Shown here piece after piece: positions 53,759 through 63,081 of a DNA stretch of 64,000 nucleotides. The notes under the pieces were generated by a model. The model was not told where the DNA came from, did not search any database, and saw only the letters and a list, made by a program, of their open reading frames with translations. Location of the stretch: contig NZ_JACGYX010000003.1 of the NCBI RefSeq assembly GCF_014119005.1, positions 248,001 to 312,000 on the forward strand. Direction: 5' to 3'. The stretch comes from Psychrobacter sp. GP33 (GTDB lineage Bacteria; Pseudomonadota; Gammaproteobacteria; Pseudomonadales; Moraxellaceae). Position 1 is the first letter of the stretch, and each line of letters opens with the position of its first letter. Both the position numbers and the translations under genes were made by a program.

Positions 53759-54922
53759 ATGTCACTACAAAACCCAATTTTTATTCCTGGTCCTACTAAT
53801 ATTCCAGACAGACTACGTCGCGCGATGAATGTGCCGTCTCAAGATCATCGTGCGCCTGATTTCTCAGATACCTTTTTGCCTGTGCTCTCTGGTGTCAAAA
53901 AAGTAATTGGTACGCAAGATGGTGAAGTTCTGTTATTTACCTCTAGCGGGACAGGCGGTTGGGAAGCGGCTATCAGTAATACTTTATCACCTGGCGATAA
54001 AGTTCTAATTGCACGCTACGGTATGTTTTCTCATCGCTGGATCGATATGTGTCAACGTCACGGGCTTGATGTGCAAATCGTTGAATGTCCTTGGGGAACT
54101 GGTGCACCTGCCGATAAATTTGATGCTATTTTAAGTGCAGATACAGAGCACGAGATAAAAGCGGTCATGGTTACGCATAACGAGACAGCGACTGGGGTAA
54201 TGAGCGATATTGGTGCCGTTCGTAAGGCAATGGATAGCGCTACTCATCCTGCTCTATTGTTTGTAGATGGCGTCAGCTCAATTGCTTCTGTACCTTTCAA
54301 GATGGATGAGTGGGGCGTCGACGTTGCTGTTGCTGGTTCGCAAAAGGGTTTTATGCTCGCAACAGGTATGGCAGTATTAGGCGTTAGTCAAAAAGCCTTG
54401 AGTCATATGGACGAAGCTAAGCTACCACGCACTTATTTTGACTTCCGTGATATGTTGAAAGCAAATGCCAATGGCGGCTTTCCTTATACACCACCATTAA
54501 ACCTAATCTATGGTTTAAGAGAAAGTCTTGAGATGTTGGCTGAGGAAGGGCTTGAAAACGTTTATGCGCGTCATTATCGTTTAGCTGAAGGCGTACGCCA
54601 AGCCGTTAGTGCATGGGGTATGAAACTATGTGCTCAAACTCCTGATCTTTATTCTAATACTGTAAGCGCTATCTTTGTTCCTGAAGGTTTTGACAGTAAT
54701 GAGCTTACCGATCACGCTTTTAATAAATACGGTATCTCTTTTGGTATTGGTTTAGGCGAGATGAATGGTAAGGCTTTCAGAATTGGTCATTTAGGTTCAT
54801 TGACTGAAGTGATGGTATTAGCAGGACTAGCAACAATTGAGATGGCAATGGCTGATTTGAACTATCCAATCACGCTAGGTCAAGGTGTTGCAGCTGCGCA
54901 AGAATACTTCCGCAATAACTAA
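53759..54922 (+). CDS. bhcA: L-aspartate:glyoxylate aminotransferase (BhcA)
   Basis: This class V PLP aminotransferase of 387 residues resembles serine-glyoxylate aminotransferase. It begins NPIFIPGPTNIPDRLRRAMN, has TSSGTGGWEAAISN for the cofactor phosphate, VDGVSSIASVPFKMDEW with the pyridine-binding Asp, and the PLP lysine K196 in AGSQKGFML. In the beta-hydroxyaspartate cycle BhcA transfers the amino group of aspartate to glyoxylate, giving oxaloacetate and glycine. The gene order A-B-C-D that follows supports this over serine-glyoxylate transamination. AAGGATG before the ATG is a strong ribosome-binding site. Confidence 0.87.
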   Translation: MSLQNPIFIPGPTNIPDRLRRAMNVPSQDHRAPDFSDTFLPVLSGVKKVIGTQDGEVLLFTSSGTGGWEAAISNTLSPGDKVLIARYGMFSHRWIDMCQRHGLDVQIVECPWGTGAPADKFDAILSADTEHEIKAVMVTHNETATGVMSDIGAVRKAMDSATHPALLFVDGVSSIASVPFKMDEWGVDVAVAGSQKGFMLATGMAVLGVSQKALSHMDEAKLPRTYFDFRDMLKANANGGFPYTPPLNLIYGLRESLEMLAEEGLENVYARHYRLAEGVRQAVSAWGMKLCAQTPDLYSNTVSAIFVPEGFDSNELTDHAFNKYGISFGIGLGEMNGKAFRIGHLGSLTEVMVLAGLATIEMAMADLNYPITLGQGVAAAQEYFRNN

Positions 54923-55014
54923 TTGTCAAATAAGAAAAATTAGTAATCAGATATAAAACAAGTTAAGAAGAAACCACTTAACAAATTAACAAAAATCTCT
55001 AAGGTATATTTTTT

Positions 55015-55995
55015 ATGATAACAAATGACGATGGATTAGTGATTCCAACTCTTGATGATATGTTAGAGGCTCATGAGCGTATCAAGCCGTATATTCATCG
55101 TACACCAGTGTTGACCTCTCAGTTCTTAAATGAGTTGGCAGGCTGTGAGATGTTCTTCAAATGCGAAAACTTCCAAAAAGCAGGTGCATTTAAAGTACGT
55201 GGTGCATCGAATGCAGTCTTCGGTCTGTCTGAAGAAGAAGCCAAAAAAGGCGTTTGTACGCACAGCTCAGGCAACCATGCTTTATCTTTGTCTTATGCTG
55301 CAGGTCGTCGTGGTATACCTTGTAATGTGGTCATGCCTTATAGCGCACCAGAAGCTAAAAAAGCTGCGGTACGTGGTTATGGCGGTATCATTACTGAATG
55401 TGAGCCATCTACCACTTCACGCGAAGAAGTATTTGCTAAAGTTCAAGCAGAAACTGGCGGCGACTTTATTCATCCATACAATGACCCACGCGTAATCGCA
55501 GGTCAAGCGACCTGTTCACGTGAGTTTTTAGAGCAAATGGAAGAAAGAGGCGTGAAGCCGGATATGGTTGTTGCGCCAATCGGTGGCGGCGGTATGATAT
55601 CTGGTACTTGCTTAACATTATCGAATCTTGCACCAGACGTTAAAATATACGCTGCTGAGCCATTAAACGCTGATGATGCTGCACGTTCCTTCAAAGCGGG
55701 TCATATCATTGCTGATGATGCACCTAACACCGTTGCTGATGGCTTAAAAGTACCGCTTAAAGACTTAACGTGGCATTTTGTTAGTAATTACGTGACTGAT
55801 ATCTTGACTGCGACAGAAGAAGAAATCATTGAAGCGATGAAGCTAACGTGGACTCATATGAAAATCGTTATTGAGCCAAGTTGTGCGGTTCCACTTGCCG
55901 TTATTCTAAAAAATAAAGACGTCTTTGCAGGTAAAAAGGTTGGTGTCATTATCACTGGCGGTAACGTTGATCTTGATAAATTGCCTTGGAACTAA
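55015..55995 (+). CDS. bhcB: Beta-hydroxyaspartate dehydratase (BhcB)
   Basis: This fold-type II PLP enzyme of 326 residues is close to serine racemase, threonine dehydratase and 3-hydroxyaspartate ammonia-lyase. The PLP lysine K60 lies in FKCENFQKAGAFKVRGASNA, the SSGNHALSLSYAA loop binds substrate carboxylate, and GGGGMISGT binds the phosphate. In the cycle it removes water from beta-hydroxyaspartate to give iminosuccinate. No ACT domain is present, so it is not a biosynthetic IlvA. It follows bhcA by 92 nt with AAGG well upstream of the ATG. Confidence 0.87.
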   Translation: MITNDDGLVIPTLDDMLEAHERIKPYIHRTPVLTSQFLNELAGCEMFFKCENFQKAGAFKVRGASNAVFGLSEEEAKKGVCTHSSGNHALSLSYAAGRRGIPCNVVMPYSAPEAKKAAVRGYGGIITECEPSTTSREEVFAKVQAETGGDFIHPYNDPRVIAGQATCSREFLEQMEERGVKPDMVVAPIGGGGMISGTCLTLSNLAPDVKIYAAEPLNADDAARSFKAGHIIADDAPNTVADGLKVPLKDLTWHFVSNYVTDILTATEEEIIEAMKLTWTHMKIVIEPSCAVPLAVILKNKDVFAGKKVGVIITGGNVDLDKLPWN

Positions 55996-56044
55996 TTATC
56001 GGCGAGTAAGTATTGTTAAATAAGTATGAATTAAGCGTTAAATA

Positions 56045-56082
56045 AGTATGAAAATGCGCAAGTTCAAACGCATTTTCATACT
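56045..56082. repeat. Hairpin in the bhcB-bhcC gap
   Basis: AGTATGAAAATGCG pairs perfectly with CGCATTTTCATACT (14 bp, 10-nt loop), with no T-run after it. It sits just before the ribosome-binding site of bhcC, so it may affect mRNA stability or processing. AAGTATGAA also occurs a second time a few bases upstream. Confidence 0.7.
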
Positions 56083-56119
56083 ATAAAATACAATCAATGA
56101 AAACAAATGGAGCATAAGT

Positions 56120-57271
56120 ATGATTACTGAAGAATTAGAAGTTGGTTTTAACGTCCCTGCTGAAGTTGGTATGGATGAAGCTGATATCCAAACTCCTTGC
56201 TTGATATTGGATCTTGATGCTCTTGAGCGCAATGTCAAAAAAATGGGCGATTATGCGAAAGCCCATAACATGCGTCATCGTAGCCATGGCAAAATGCATA
56301 AATCAGTTGACGTACAAAAACTGCAACAAGAGCTTGGCGGCGCAATCGGCGTATGCTGTCAGAAAGTTTCTGAAGCTGAAGTATTTGCACGTGGCGGCAT
56401 CAAAGATATCTTAGTATCAAACCAAGTACGTGAGCCTGCCAAACTTGCTCGTTTAGCAAATCTGCCTAAATTAGGTGCAAACATTACTGTTTGTGTTGAT
56501 GACGTTGATAGCGCAGCTGAACTATCTGCTGCTGCAACTAAAGCCGGCACGCAACTTAATTGCTACATTGAAATTGACTGTGGCGCAGGTCGTTGTGGTG
56601 TGACTACCACTGAAGCTGTTGTTGAAATTGCTAAAGCGATTGATGCTGCTGAAAATATCAAATTTACTGGTATTCAGGCTTATCAAGGCGCAATGCAGCA
56701 CATGGACAGCTTTAGCGATCGTAAAGCTAAAACTGAAGTCGCTATCGCTCAAGTACAACATGCTATCGATGCATTGACTGAAATCGGTCTAAAACCGGAA
56801 TTCGTTTCTGGCGGCGGTACAGGTAGTTACTACTTCGAAAGTAACTCAGGTGTTTTCAATGAGTTACAGTGTGGTTCTTACGCATTCATGGACGCTGACT
56901 ACGGTCGTATCCTAGATGAAGACGGCAACCGTATTGATGCTGGTGAGTGGGAAAATGCTTTATTCATCCTAACGTCAGTTATGAGTCATGCCAAACCTGA
57001 CAAAGCGATTGTTGACGCAGGTTTAAAAGCACAATCAGTAGACAGTGGCCTACCATTCATCTACGGTCGTGATGATGTTGAATACGTTAAATGCTCAGAT
57101 GAGCATGGCGTTGTAAGTGATCCTAACGCTGTATTAAAAATCAATGAAAAATTGAAGCTTGTACCGGGTCACTGTGATCCTACTTGTAACATCCATGATT
57201 TTTATGTTGGTGTCCGTAACGGTAAAGTTGAAACTGTATGGCCAGTATCTGCACGTGGTCGCGCGTACTAA
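56120..57271 (+). CDS. bhcC: Beta-hydroxyaspartate aldolase (BhcC)
   Basis: This fold-type III PLP enzyme of 383 residues belongs to the D-threonine aldolase/D-serine dehydratase family. TPCLILDLDALERNV opens the alanine-racemase-like barrel. The PLP lysine is K58 in RSHGKMHKSVD, and FVSGGGTGSY binds phosphate. The metal ligands are expected in VPGHCDPTCN (His and Asp two residues apart). In the cycle it condenses glycine with glyoxylate to beta-hydroxyaspartate. GGAG lies 8 nt before the ATG. It is between bhcB and bhcD, and is followed by a terminator-like hairpin. Confidence 0.88.
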   Translation: MITEELEVGFNVPAEVGMDEADIQTPCLILDLDALERNVKKMGDYAKAHNMRHRSHGKMHKSVDVQKLQQELGGAIGVCCQKVSEAEVFARGGIKDILVSNQVREPAKLARLANLPKLGANITVCVDDVDSAAELSAAATKAGTQLNCYIEIDCGAGRCGVTTTEAVVEIAKAIDAAENIKFTGIQAYQGAMQHMDSFSDRKAKTEVAIAQVQHAIDALTEIGLKPEFVSGGGTGSYYFESNSGVFNELQCGSYAFMDADYGRILDEDGNRIDAGEWENALFILTSVMSHAKPDKAIVDAGLKAQSVDSGLPFIYGRDDVEYVKCSDEHGVVSDPNAVLKINEKLKLVPGHCDPTCNIHDFYVGVRNGKVETVWPVSARGRAY

Positions 57272-57301
57272 TCTTTATACGCTGAATTAGTTTAGTTTTC
57301 T

Positions 57302-57346
57302 AAATGGGCTGTTGTAGCTTTAGCCTACAGCAGCCCATTTTTATTT
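57302..57346 (+). terminator. Terminator-like hairpin between bhcC and bhcD
   Basis: AAATGGGCTGTTGTAG pairs with CTACAGCAGCCCATTT (16 bp with one G-T pair, 7-nt loop) and continues TTATTTG. It has the shape of a rho-independent terminator, yet the next gene of the same pathway starts 30 nt later. Partial termination or attenuation is likely. Confidence 0.75.
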
Positions 57347-57375
57347 GAGAATTGTATAATAAAAAGGAATTTATA

Positions 57376-58365
57376 ATGAGTGAAGAAAACAACGAAGGTC
57401 TATTGATCGTATCGGAAGATGCTTGTAAGTCAGTGATTGATCGTGATTCTGCCTTTACCGCAGTCGAAAATGTATTTGCATCTATGTCACGTGGCGATGC
57501 GTACAATTTCCCTGTTATTCGCGAAGCAATTGGTTATGCTGATGCGTTATATGGCTTTAAATCAGGATTTGATCGTGCTGGTAAATCATTGGGTCTTAAA
57601 TCAGGTGGATATTGGCCAGGCAATGCGGCTAAAGGCTTAACCAATCATCAATCAACGATTTTTTTATTCAATCCTGATAATGGCAAATTACGCGCACTAG
57701 TTGGCGGTAACTATTTAACTGCCATACGTACTGCAGCAGCGTCTGCGGTATCAATCGCCCATCTAGCACGCAAAGATAGTAAAGTGCTTGGTATGGTCGG
57801 TGCTGGTCATCAGTCTACTTTTCAGCTACGTGCTGCGCTTGAGCAACGCAATTTTGAAAAAGTAGTCGCTTGGAATAAAGATGCAGATCGTCTTGGAAAC
57901 TTACAAGCAGTTGCTGAAGAACTAGGCGTGCCATTTGAATCTGTTGAACGCGAACAGTTGTGTGCAGAAGCGGATGTAATCATTACTATTACCTCAGCAT
58001 TTGAGCCTCTGCTTATGAAAGAGTGGATCAAACCGGGTACGCATATTGCTTGTATGGGTACTGATACGGTTGGTAAGCAAGAAGTTGATGAAGCATTAAT
58101 CGCTGCTGCCACGGTATTTACTGACGAAATTGCCCAGTCTATTAGTATTGGTGAAGCGCAGCATGCTATTAAATCTGGTGCTATAAAGCAAGACGATATC
58201 ACTACCCTAGGTGACGTTATCAATGGCGACCATCCAGGTCGTAGCTCAGATGATGAAATCACGCTATTTGATGGTACAGGTGTTGGCCTGCAAGATTTAG
58301 CTGTTGCTTCTGCTGCTGCCAAACTTGCTGTTGAAAAAGGTCAAGCTCAGAAGATTTCTTTATAA
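57376..58365 (+). CDS. bhcD: Iminosuccinate reductase (BhcD)
   Basis: About 329 residues of the ornithine cyclodeaminase/mu-crystallin family. The N-terminal part has KSGGYWPGNAAKGLTNHQST, then RTAAASAVSIAHLAR. The NAD-binding loop is LGMVGAGHQSTFQLRAAL, with IACMGTDTVGKQEVDE later. BhcD reduces iminosuccinate to aspartate with NADH, closing the cycle. AAGGA lies before the ATG at 57376; the open frame begins 8 codons earlier at a TTG without support. Ornithine cyclodeaminase or alanine dehydrogenase activity is excluded by context only. Confidence 0.86.
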   Translation: MSEENNEGLLIVSEDACKSVIDRDSAFTAVENVFASMSRGDAYNFPVIREAIGYADALYGFKSGFDRAGKSLGLKSGGYWPGNAAKGLTNHQSTIFLFNPDNGKLRALVGGNYLTAIRTAAASAVSIAHLARKDSKVLGMVGAGHQSTFQLRAALEQRNFEKVVAWNKDADRLGNLQAVAEELGVPFESVEREQLCAEADVIITITSAFEPLLMKEWIKPGTHIACMGTDTVGKQEVDEALIAAATVFTDEIAQSISIGEAQHAIKSGAIKQDDITTLGDVINGDHPGRSSDDEITLFDGTGVGLQDLAVASAAAKLAVEKGQAQKISL

Positions 58366-58428
58366 CAATTCAGATAGTTATCTTACGTTAATTGTCTTAA
58401 AGCTTAGTATATAAAGATAATATACTTT

Positions 58429-58462
58429 AAAGCAGCCAAATAAATGATTTGGCTGCTTTTTT
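58429..58462 (+). terminator. Terminator after bhcD
   Basis: AAAGCAGCCAAAT pairs perfectly with ATTTGGCTGCTTT (13 bp, short loop) followed by a T-run. It ends the bhc cluster. Confidence 0.88.
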
Positions 58463-58520
58463 ATATTCAATAGATAAATATAGTTAATTAATTGTACAAA
58501 CTTAGCGTTTTACTGAATAA

Positions 58521-58555
58521 GAAGATAGAAGATAGAAGATAGAAGATAGAAGATT
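58521..58555 (+). repeat. GAAGATA heptamer tandem repeat in the bhcD-M14 gap
   Basis: Four exact GAAGATA units and a fifth ending GAAGATT follow one another. The 553-nt gap 58366-58918 otherwise holds the bhcD terminator and the promoter region of the next gene; no gene was seen in it. Confidence 0.85.
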
Positions 58556-58918
58556 TCTCATTAGTTACATTATCATTTACTGAACTACACTAGTACTAAG
58601 AAAAGCAGTGAGTTTTGATATAACAGGCCAATGTGAAACTGTATTACCGAAAGTGATTAATTCTTTATAAATTATCATTAGGCTCCTTTAACATTTAAGA
58701 TAAAAAAACATATAATGATTTTGAAGGAATCGAAGTCACTAGGGATTATGTCTAAATACAATGATGAGTGACCTCACCAAAATCCACACTGTCGTCTAAG
58801 ACTTATAGTACATAAAATTTTGGTTGATTTAGTTTATAAAAATACTGTAACCTAAAAAGTAGATGAATTAGAGGTTATTCTTTAAATCATAATTGTACAA
58901 ATTGATTAAGGAAAGGTT

Positions 58919-60046
58919 ATGCGTATCACTGCTAATTTTGATTCAGGTAATATTGAAGTTATTAATCTGGAGGATAAAAAAGACATTCAGTTGGCGATTC
59001 GTCCAGATTTTGGCGGAGAGTTTTTGCAGTGGTTTAACTTCCGTTTCGAAGGTCAGATTGGATCGCAATATGTCTTTAATATTATTAATGCTGGTGAAGC
59101 GTCATACCTTAAAGGCTGGGAGAATTACCAAGCGGTTGCCTCATACGATCGTCAGCATTGGTTTCGTCTGCCAACCTCTTATAAGGACGGTAAATTAACT
59201 ATAGTGACAGATATGGAATGCGAAACCATCCAGATTGCTTATTTTACACCTTACAGTTATGAGCGTCATCAAGACTTATTAGCAGCCGTGCAGACACACG
59301 CACTAGTAAGTTTAGAGCATTTAGGGGAGACTTTGGATAAGCGCGACTTAACTTTAGTCAAAATTGGTAATAGTGATAGTGATAAACGCAACATTTGGAT
59401 TATTGCGCGTCAGCATCCTGGTGAAACAATGGCTGAATGGTTAGTCGATGGGCTGATACATAGCTTATTAGATAGCAATAACGCGACCGCTAAATTATTA
59501 TTAGAGAAAGCTAACTTTTATATTGTACCTAATATGAATCCTGATGGTAGTGTGCGCGGACATCTACGGACTAACGCAGCAGGGGTGAATTTAAACCGTG
59601 AATGGTTAAATCCCAGTTTAGAAAAAAGTCCTGAAGTTTTCCATGTAATTCATAAAATGGAGGCGACAGGTGTGGATTTGTTTTATGATGTGCACGGTGA
59701 TGAAGCCTTGCCTTTTGTTTTTTTGGCGGGTTCACAGGGGACGCCAAGTTACAACGATAGGTTGGCTACTCTACGAGATAGATTTTCAGAAGTACTAAAG
59801 CTCGCCAGTGCTGACTTCCAATCTGACGTGGGTTACGATATCGATGCACCGGGGGAAGCGAATATGACTGTCGCCACTAACTGGGTTGCTGAACGTTTTG
59901 ACTGCCTTGCCAATACTTTAGAGATGCCGTTTAAAGATAACGATAATGTGCCCGATGCCGCTAGAGGTTGGTCGCCAGAGCGTTCGATTAAACTAGGGGA
60001 AGCTTCGTTGGTTGCTATGTTGGCAGTCGTTGATGAGTTGCGCTAA
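58919..60046 (+). CDS. M14-family zinc carboxypeptidase, cytosolic CCP-like
   Basis: 375 residues. The N-terminal beta-domain (about 1-125, with SYKDGKLTI and TPYSYERHQDLL) before an M14 catalytic domain is the layout of the cytosolic carboxypeptidase (CCP/Nna1) subfamily and its bacterial members. Zinc ligands are H166 and E169 in RQHPGETMAEW and H259 in YDVHGDEALPF; the general base is E335 in LEMPFKDN. NMNPDGSVRGHLRTNAAGVNLNREW provides substrate-binding Arg and Asn. No signal peptide is seen, so it is cytosolic. AAGGAAAGGTT lies before the ATG. Natural substrates of bacterial CCPs are not known. Confidence 0.87.
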   Translation: MRITANFDSGNIEVINLEDKKDIQLAIRPDFGGEFLQWFNFRFEGQIGSQYVFNIINAGEASYLKGWENYQAVASYDRQHWFRLPTSYKDGKLTIVTDMECETIQIAYFTPYSYERHQDLLAAVQTHALVSLEHLGETLDKRDLTLVKIGNSDSDKRNIWIIARQHPGETMAEWLVDGLIHSLLDSNNATAKLLLEKANFYIVPNMNPDGSVRGHLRTNAAGVNLNREWLNPSLEKSPEVFHVIHKMEATGVDLFYDVHGDEALPFVFLAGSQGTPSYNDRLATLRDRFSEVLKLASADFQSDVGYDIDAPGEANMTVATNWVAERFDCLANTLEMPFKDNDNVPDAARGWSPERSIKLGEASLVAMLAVVDELR

Positions 60047-60108
60047 TAGATAAAATAAAATACAAACCCGTACTCATACCTAGAATTAACACTGACAATC
60101 TGATAAAA

Positions 60109-60519
60109 ATGGACATGGTTAGGTTTGAGTGGCATGTGGGATTCGCCAGTAGACAAAAGAACAAATCCATCCATGATATGCATCAAGTGATTCTTAAAAA
60201 GTATGAGCGATTAATAACTTCAGGTGAATTAATTAGCTACAATTATTTTGGTATAGAGTGGAGCGTAGAGCCATTGACCGCGTTTTATGATTGGCTGTAT
60301 GTGAATGCCCTCAAGCAAAATCCTCAGCTGCATGAAGAGGTCATGCAATATCAAGCCTTTACTGATATGGAATTTAATCCAAAAAAATCCATCCATTGTG
60401 CAGCTTATGCTCTAGCGATGTTTGTGGCGCTCAATAAACGAGAGTTGCTTGATAATGTTGAAGACCCTGCGGTATTTTTTAACTTATATCATGATTTTAA
60501 AGTGAGTAATACTGAGTAG
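60109..60519 (+). CDS. Hypothetical protein
   Basis: 136 residues, soluble, rich in aromatic residues. It begins MDMVRFEWHVGFASRQKNKS and contains SYNYFGIEWSVEPLTAFYDWLY and ALAMFVALNKRELLDN. No family was recognised and no catalytic pattern stands out. It starts 62 nt after the carboxypeptidase stop on the same strand and may be cotranscribed with it. The ribosome-binding site before the ATG is poor; the next Met at residue 3 is an alternative. Composition and codon pattern look like a real gene. Confidence 0.68.
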   Translation: MDMVRFEWHVGFASRQKNKSIHDMHQVILKKYERLITSGELISYNYFGIEWSVEPLTAFYDWLYVNALKQNPQLHEEVMQYQAFTDMEFNPKKSIHCAAYALAMFVALNKRELLDNVEDPAVFFNLYHDFKVSNTE

Positions 60520-60630
60520 CTTTTGGAAGAGGGTTAGGGAAGTAACTATCCTGTTATTTTGTGCTATGATTTAACGGTATCCACTTTTTTGCTATCGATG
60601 AATACTATTTATGATACCGTTGTTTTGGCT

Positions 60631-60685
60631 TTATACCACGCTATGCATTAATTTAATTATTAAATCAATGCATAGCGTGGTATAA
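60631..60685. repeat. Long stem-loop in the gap before malic enzyme
   Basis: A perfect 19-bp outer stem (arms starting TTATACCACGCTATGC and its complement) continues after one mismatch into a 6-bp inner stem (ATTTAA/TTAAAT) with a 3-nt loop. There is no T-run directly after it. It is the only structured element of the 607-nt gap 60520-61126, whose remainder is AT-rich and must contain the malic enzyme promoter. Confidence 0.85.
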
Positions 60686-61126
60686 GGTCTGCGTGATGAT
60701 AAGCATTATTAAAATATATTAACAGAGTGCTCAAATTGCGCATCAATTATTAAGCGTAAGCTATTTATTAAAAGTGTTAATAGCCTTATAATAGATAATT
60801 GTAACAACATATTTAATAGCAATAGAATACCGCTATATTCATTCGAATCGCGAGTCTATGCTCATTATTGTTGCAAATTTAACCTTTATGATTCTAATTC
60901 AGTTTATTGTTTCTTATAAATAATTAGATTTTGATTATATTAACCATTTTTATGCTTAAAATGGTTACTAAAGTTGACTTTTTGCACTAAACCCCGGTAT
61001 TTAGCACATCACCTCAGTGACACACTAAATAAGAAAAAGATGCTGATGCTATGTATAATGCAGCACTGTACAATACAGCACGAGCAGACTTTTTTACTCA
61101 TACGCCTTTAATAAGAAGATTTCATT

Positions 61127-62809
61127 ATGTCGAACAAACGTCCGTTATATATTCCTTTTGCTGGGCCCGCACTATTAGAAACCCCTTTATTAAATAAGGG
61201 TAGCGCTTTTTCATCAGAAGAACGTGATAGCTTTAATTTAACAGGTTTATTACCTCACAACATTGAGACGATTGAAGAGCAATCATTACGCGCTTATCAT
61301 CAACTTCGCTCATTTACCAGTGATATAGATAAGCATATTTACCTGCGTAATATTCAAGATACTAATGAGACGTTATTCCATCATTTGATTGAGCAGCATA
61401 TTGAGGAAGTTATGCCCCTCATATACACCCCAACGGTTGGTCAAGCTTGTGAAAAATTCTCACAAATTTATCGCCGTAAGCGCGGTTTATTTATCTCGTA
61501 TCCTGAGCGCCACAAAATCGATGATATGCTACAAAACGCCACTAAACAAAAAGTAAAAGTAATTGTTGTCACCGATGGTGAACGTATCTTAGGCTTAGGT
61601 GACCAAGGTATTGGCGGAATGGGTATTCCAATCGGTAAATTATCTTTATATACAGCTTGTGGTGGTATTAGCCCAGCTTACTGCCTACCAATTTTGTTAG
61701 ATGTTGGTACCAATAATCAGCAGTTACTTGACGACCCTATGTATATGGGCTGGAGAAATCCAAGAATTTCTGGCGATGAATATAATGAATTTGTAGATCT
61801 ATTTATTCAAGCCGTTAAACGTCGCTGGCCTGAAGTGTTATTACAATTTGAAGATTTTGCCCAAGAGAACGCAACACCGTTATTGAATCGATATCGTGAT
61901 CAGCTATGTTGCTTTAATGATGATATTCAAGGAACTGCTGCTGTTTCAGTCGGTACATTGATTGCAGCGTGTTTAAATAAAGGTCAAAAACTCAGTGAGC
62001 AAAGAATAGCATTCTTAGGTGCAGGATCCGCTGGTTGTGGTATCGCCGAGCATATTATTCGCCAAATGCAGCGTGAAGGGTTATCAGAAGAGCAGGCGCG
62101 TAAACAGGTATTTATGGTGGATCGTTATGGCTTACTAACCGATGACATGACAGAACTGCAAGAATTCCAAGCATCATTAGTACAAAAAAGATCAGATATT
62201 GAGAGTTGGGATAAAGGTCAGGAGCTCAGCTTAGCGCAAGTAGTTAAACAAGCAAAAATAACAGTATTGTTTGGCGTGAGCGGGCAAAAAGGTCTGTTTA
62301 CCAAAGAGCTAATCGAATCGTTATGTGCTAATACTGAACATCCAATTGTATTGCCACTGTCAAACCCAACGTCACGTATTGAAGCCACACCGCAGGAAGT
62401 GACTAACTGGAGCAAAGGTAAAGCAATCGTTGCAACGGGTAGCCCTTTCCCTAATTCAACTTTTGATGGTCAGAATTTTGAGGTTTCTCAGTGTAATAAC
62501 AGCTATATCTTCCCAGGTATTGGTTTAGGCGTTTTAGCAGCACGTGCGACGAATATCAGCGATAATATGTTAACGGCTGCTAGCCAAGCACTTGCAGACA
62601 TCTCAATGGAATATGAAAAAGCACCCGGTGCTATATTACCGCCTATTAAATATATCAGAGAGATCAGTGAAAAAATAGCCTATGCTGTTGCGCTACAAGC
62701 GGTTGAAGATAAATTAGCATTACCTGTAACCGTAGAAAATTTAGAACGTCGATTGAGCTCTAATTTCTGGTTACCTAAATACCGAAATTATCGCCGTACT
62801 TCTTTCTAG
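61127..62809 (+). CDS. maeA: NAD-dependent malic enzyme
   Basis: 560 residues of the SfcA type. The oxidative decarboxylation of malate to pyruvate is indicated by [35 protein letters not shown] with substrate-binding residues, [13 protein letters not shown] and [15 protein letters not shown] with metal-binding acids, and [15 protein letters not shown] for [16 protein letters not shown] and [17 protein letters not shown] elements follow. Length matches E. coli MaeA. It is monocistronic with a strong terminator. Its nearness to the bhc genes may matter, since oxaloacetate from the cycle can be drained through malate to pyruvate. Confidence 0.95.
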   Translation: MSNKRPLYIPFAGPALLETPLLNKGSAFSSEERDSFNLTGLLPHNIETIEEQSLRAYHQLRSFTSDIDKHIYLRNIQDTNETLFHHLIEQHIEEVMPLIYTPTVGQACEKFSQIYRRKRGLFISYPERHKIDDMLQNATKQKVKVIVVTDGERILGLGDQGIGGMGIPIGKLSLYTACGGISPAYCLPILLDVGTNNQQLLDDPMYMGWRNPRISGDEYNEFVDLFIQAVKRRWPEVLLQFEDFAQENATPLLNRYRDQLCCFNDDIQGTAAVSVGTLIAACLNKGQKLSEQRIAFLGAGSAGCGIAEHIIRQMQREGLSEEQARKQVFMVDRYGLLTDDMTELQEFQASLVQKRSDIESWDKGQELSLAQVVKQAKITVLFGVSGQKGLFTKELIESLCANTEHPIVLPLSNPTSRIEATPQEVTNWSKGKAIVATGSPFPNSTFDGQNFEVSQCNNSYIFPGIGLGVLAARATNISDNMLTAASQALADISMEYEKAPGAILPPIKYIREISEKIAYAVALQAVEDKLALPVTVENLERRLSSNFWLPKYRNYRRTSF

Positions 62810-62826
62810 TTTTGTAAAATATTAAT

Positions 62827-62872
62827 AAAAAAAGCCGAATGTTACTTTTAATCGTAACATTCGGCTTTTTTT
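62827..62872 (+). terminator. Terminator after maeA
   Basis: A perfect 19-bp stem (AAAAAAAGCCGAATGTTAC and its complement) with an 8-nt loop and a T7 tail. The A7 on the opposite arm makes it usable from the minus strand also. Confidence 0.93.
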
Positions 62873-63081
62873 ATTAAGTTGCATTTATGAAAGAAATAGC
62901 TTTGCTAGAAACGATATCTAGTTAATAAGCATTAATAACTTTGCAGTGATTTTGGCATACAGATTTTCAATACTTCGCAACACATAGTCACGATGATTTT
63001 GATTGCTGGCATGGTCTATTATAGATCGTAATGATAATGTACTAATGGTTTGAAGTGGCTTGGATAACGCGAGTTTATGTC

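Noticed and set aside
57822-58322. 166-codon frame opposite bhcD
   Set aside because: Shadow of bhcD; Ser/Thr/Pro-rich antisense composition.
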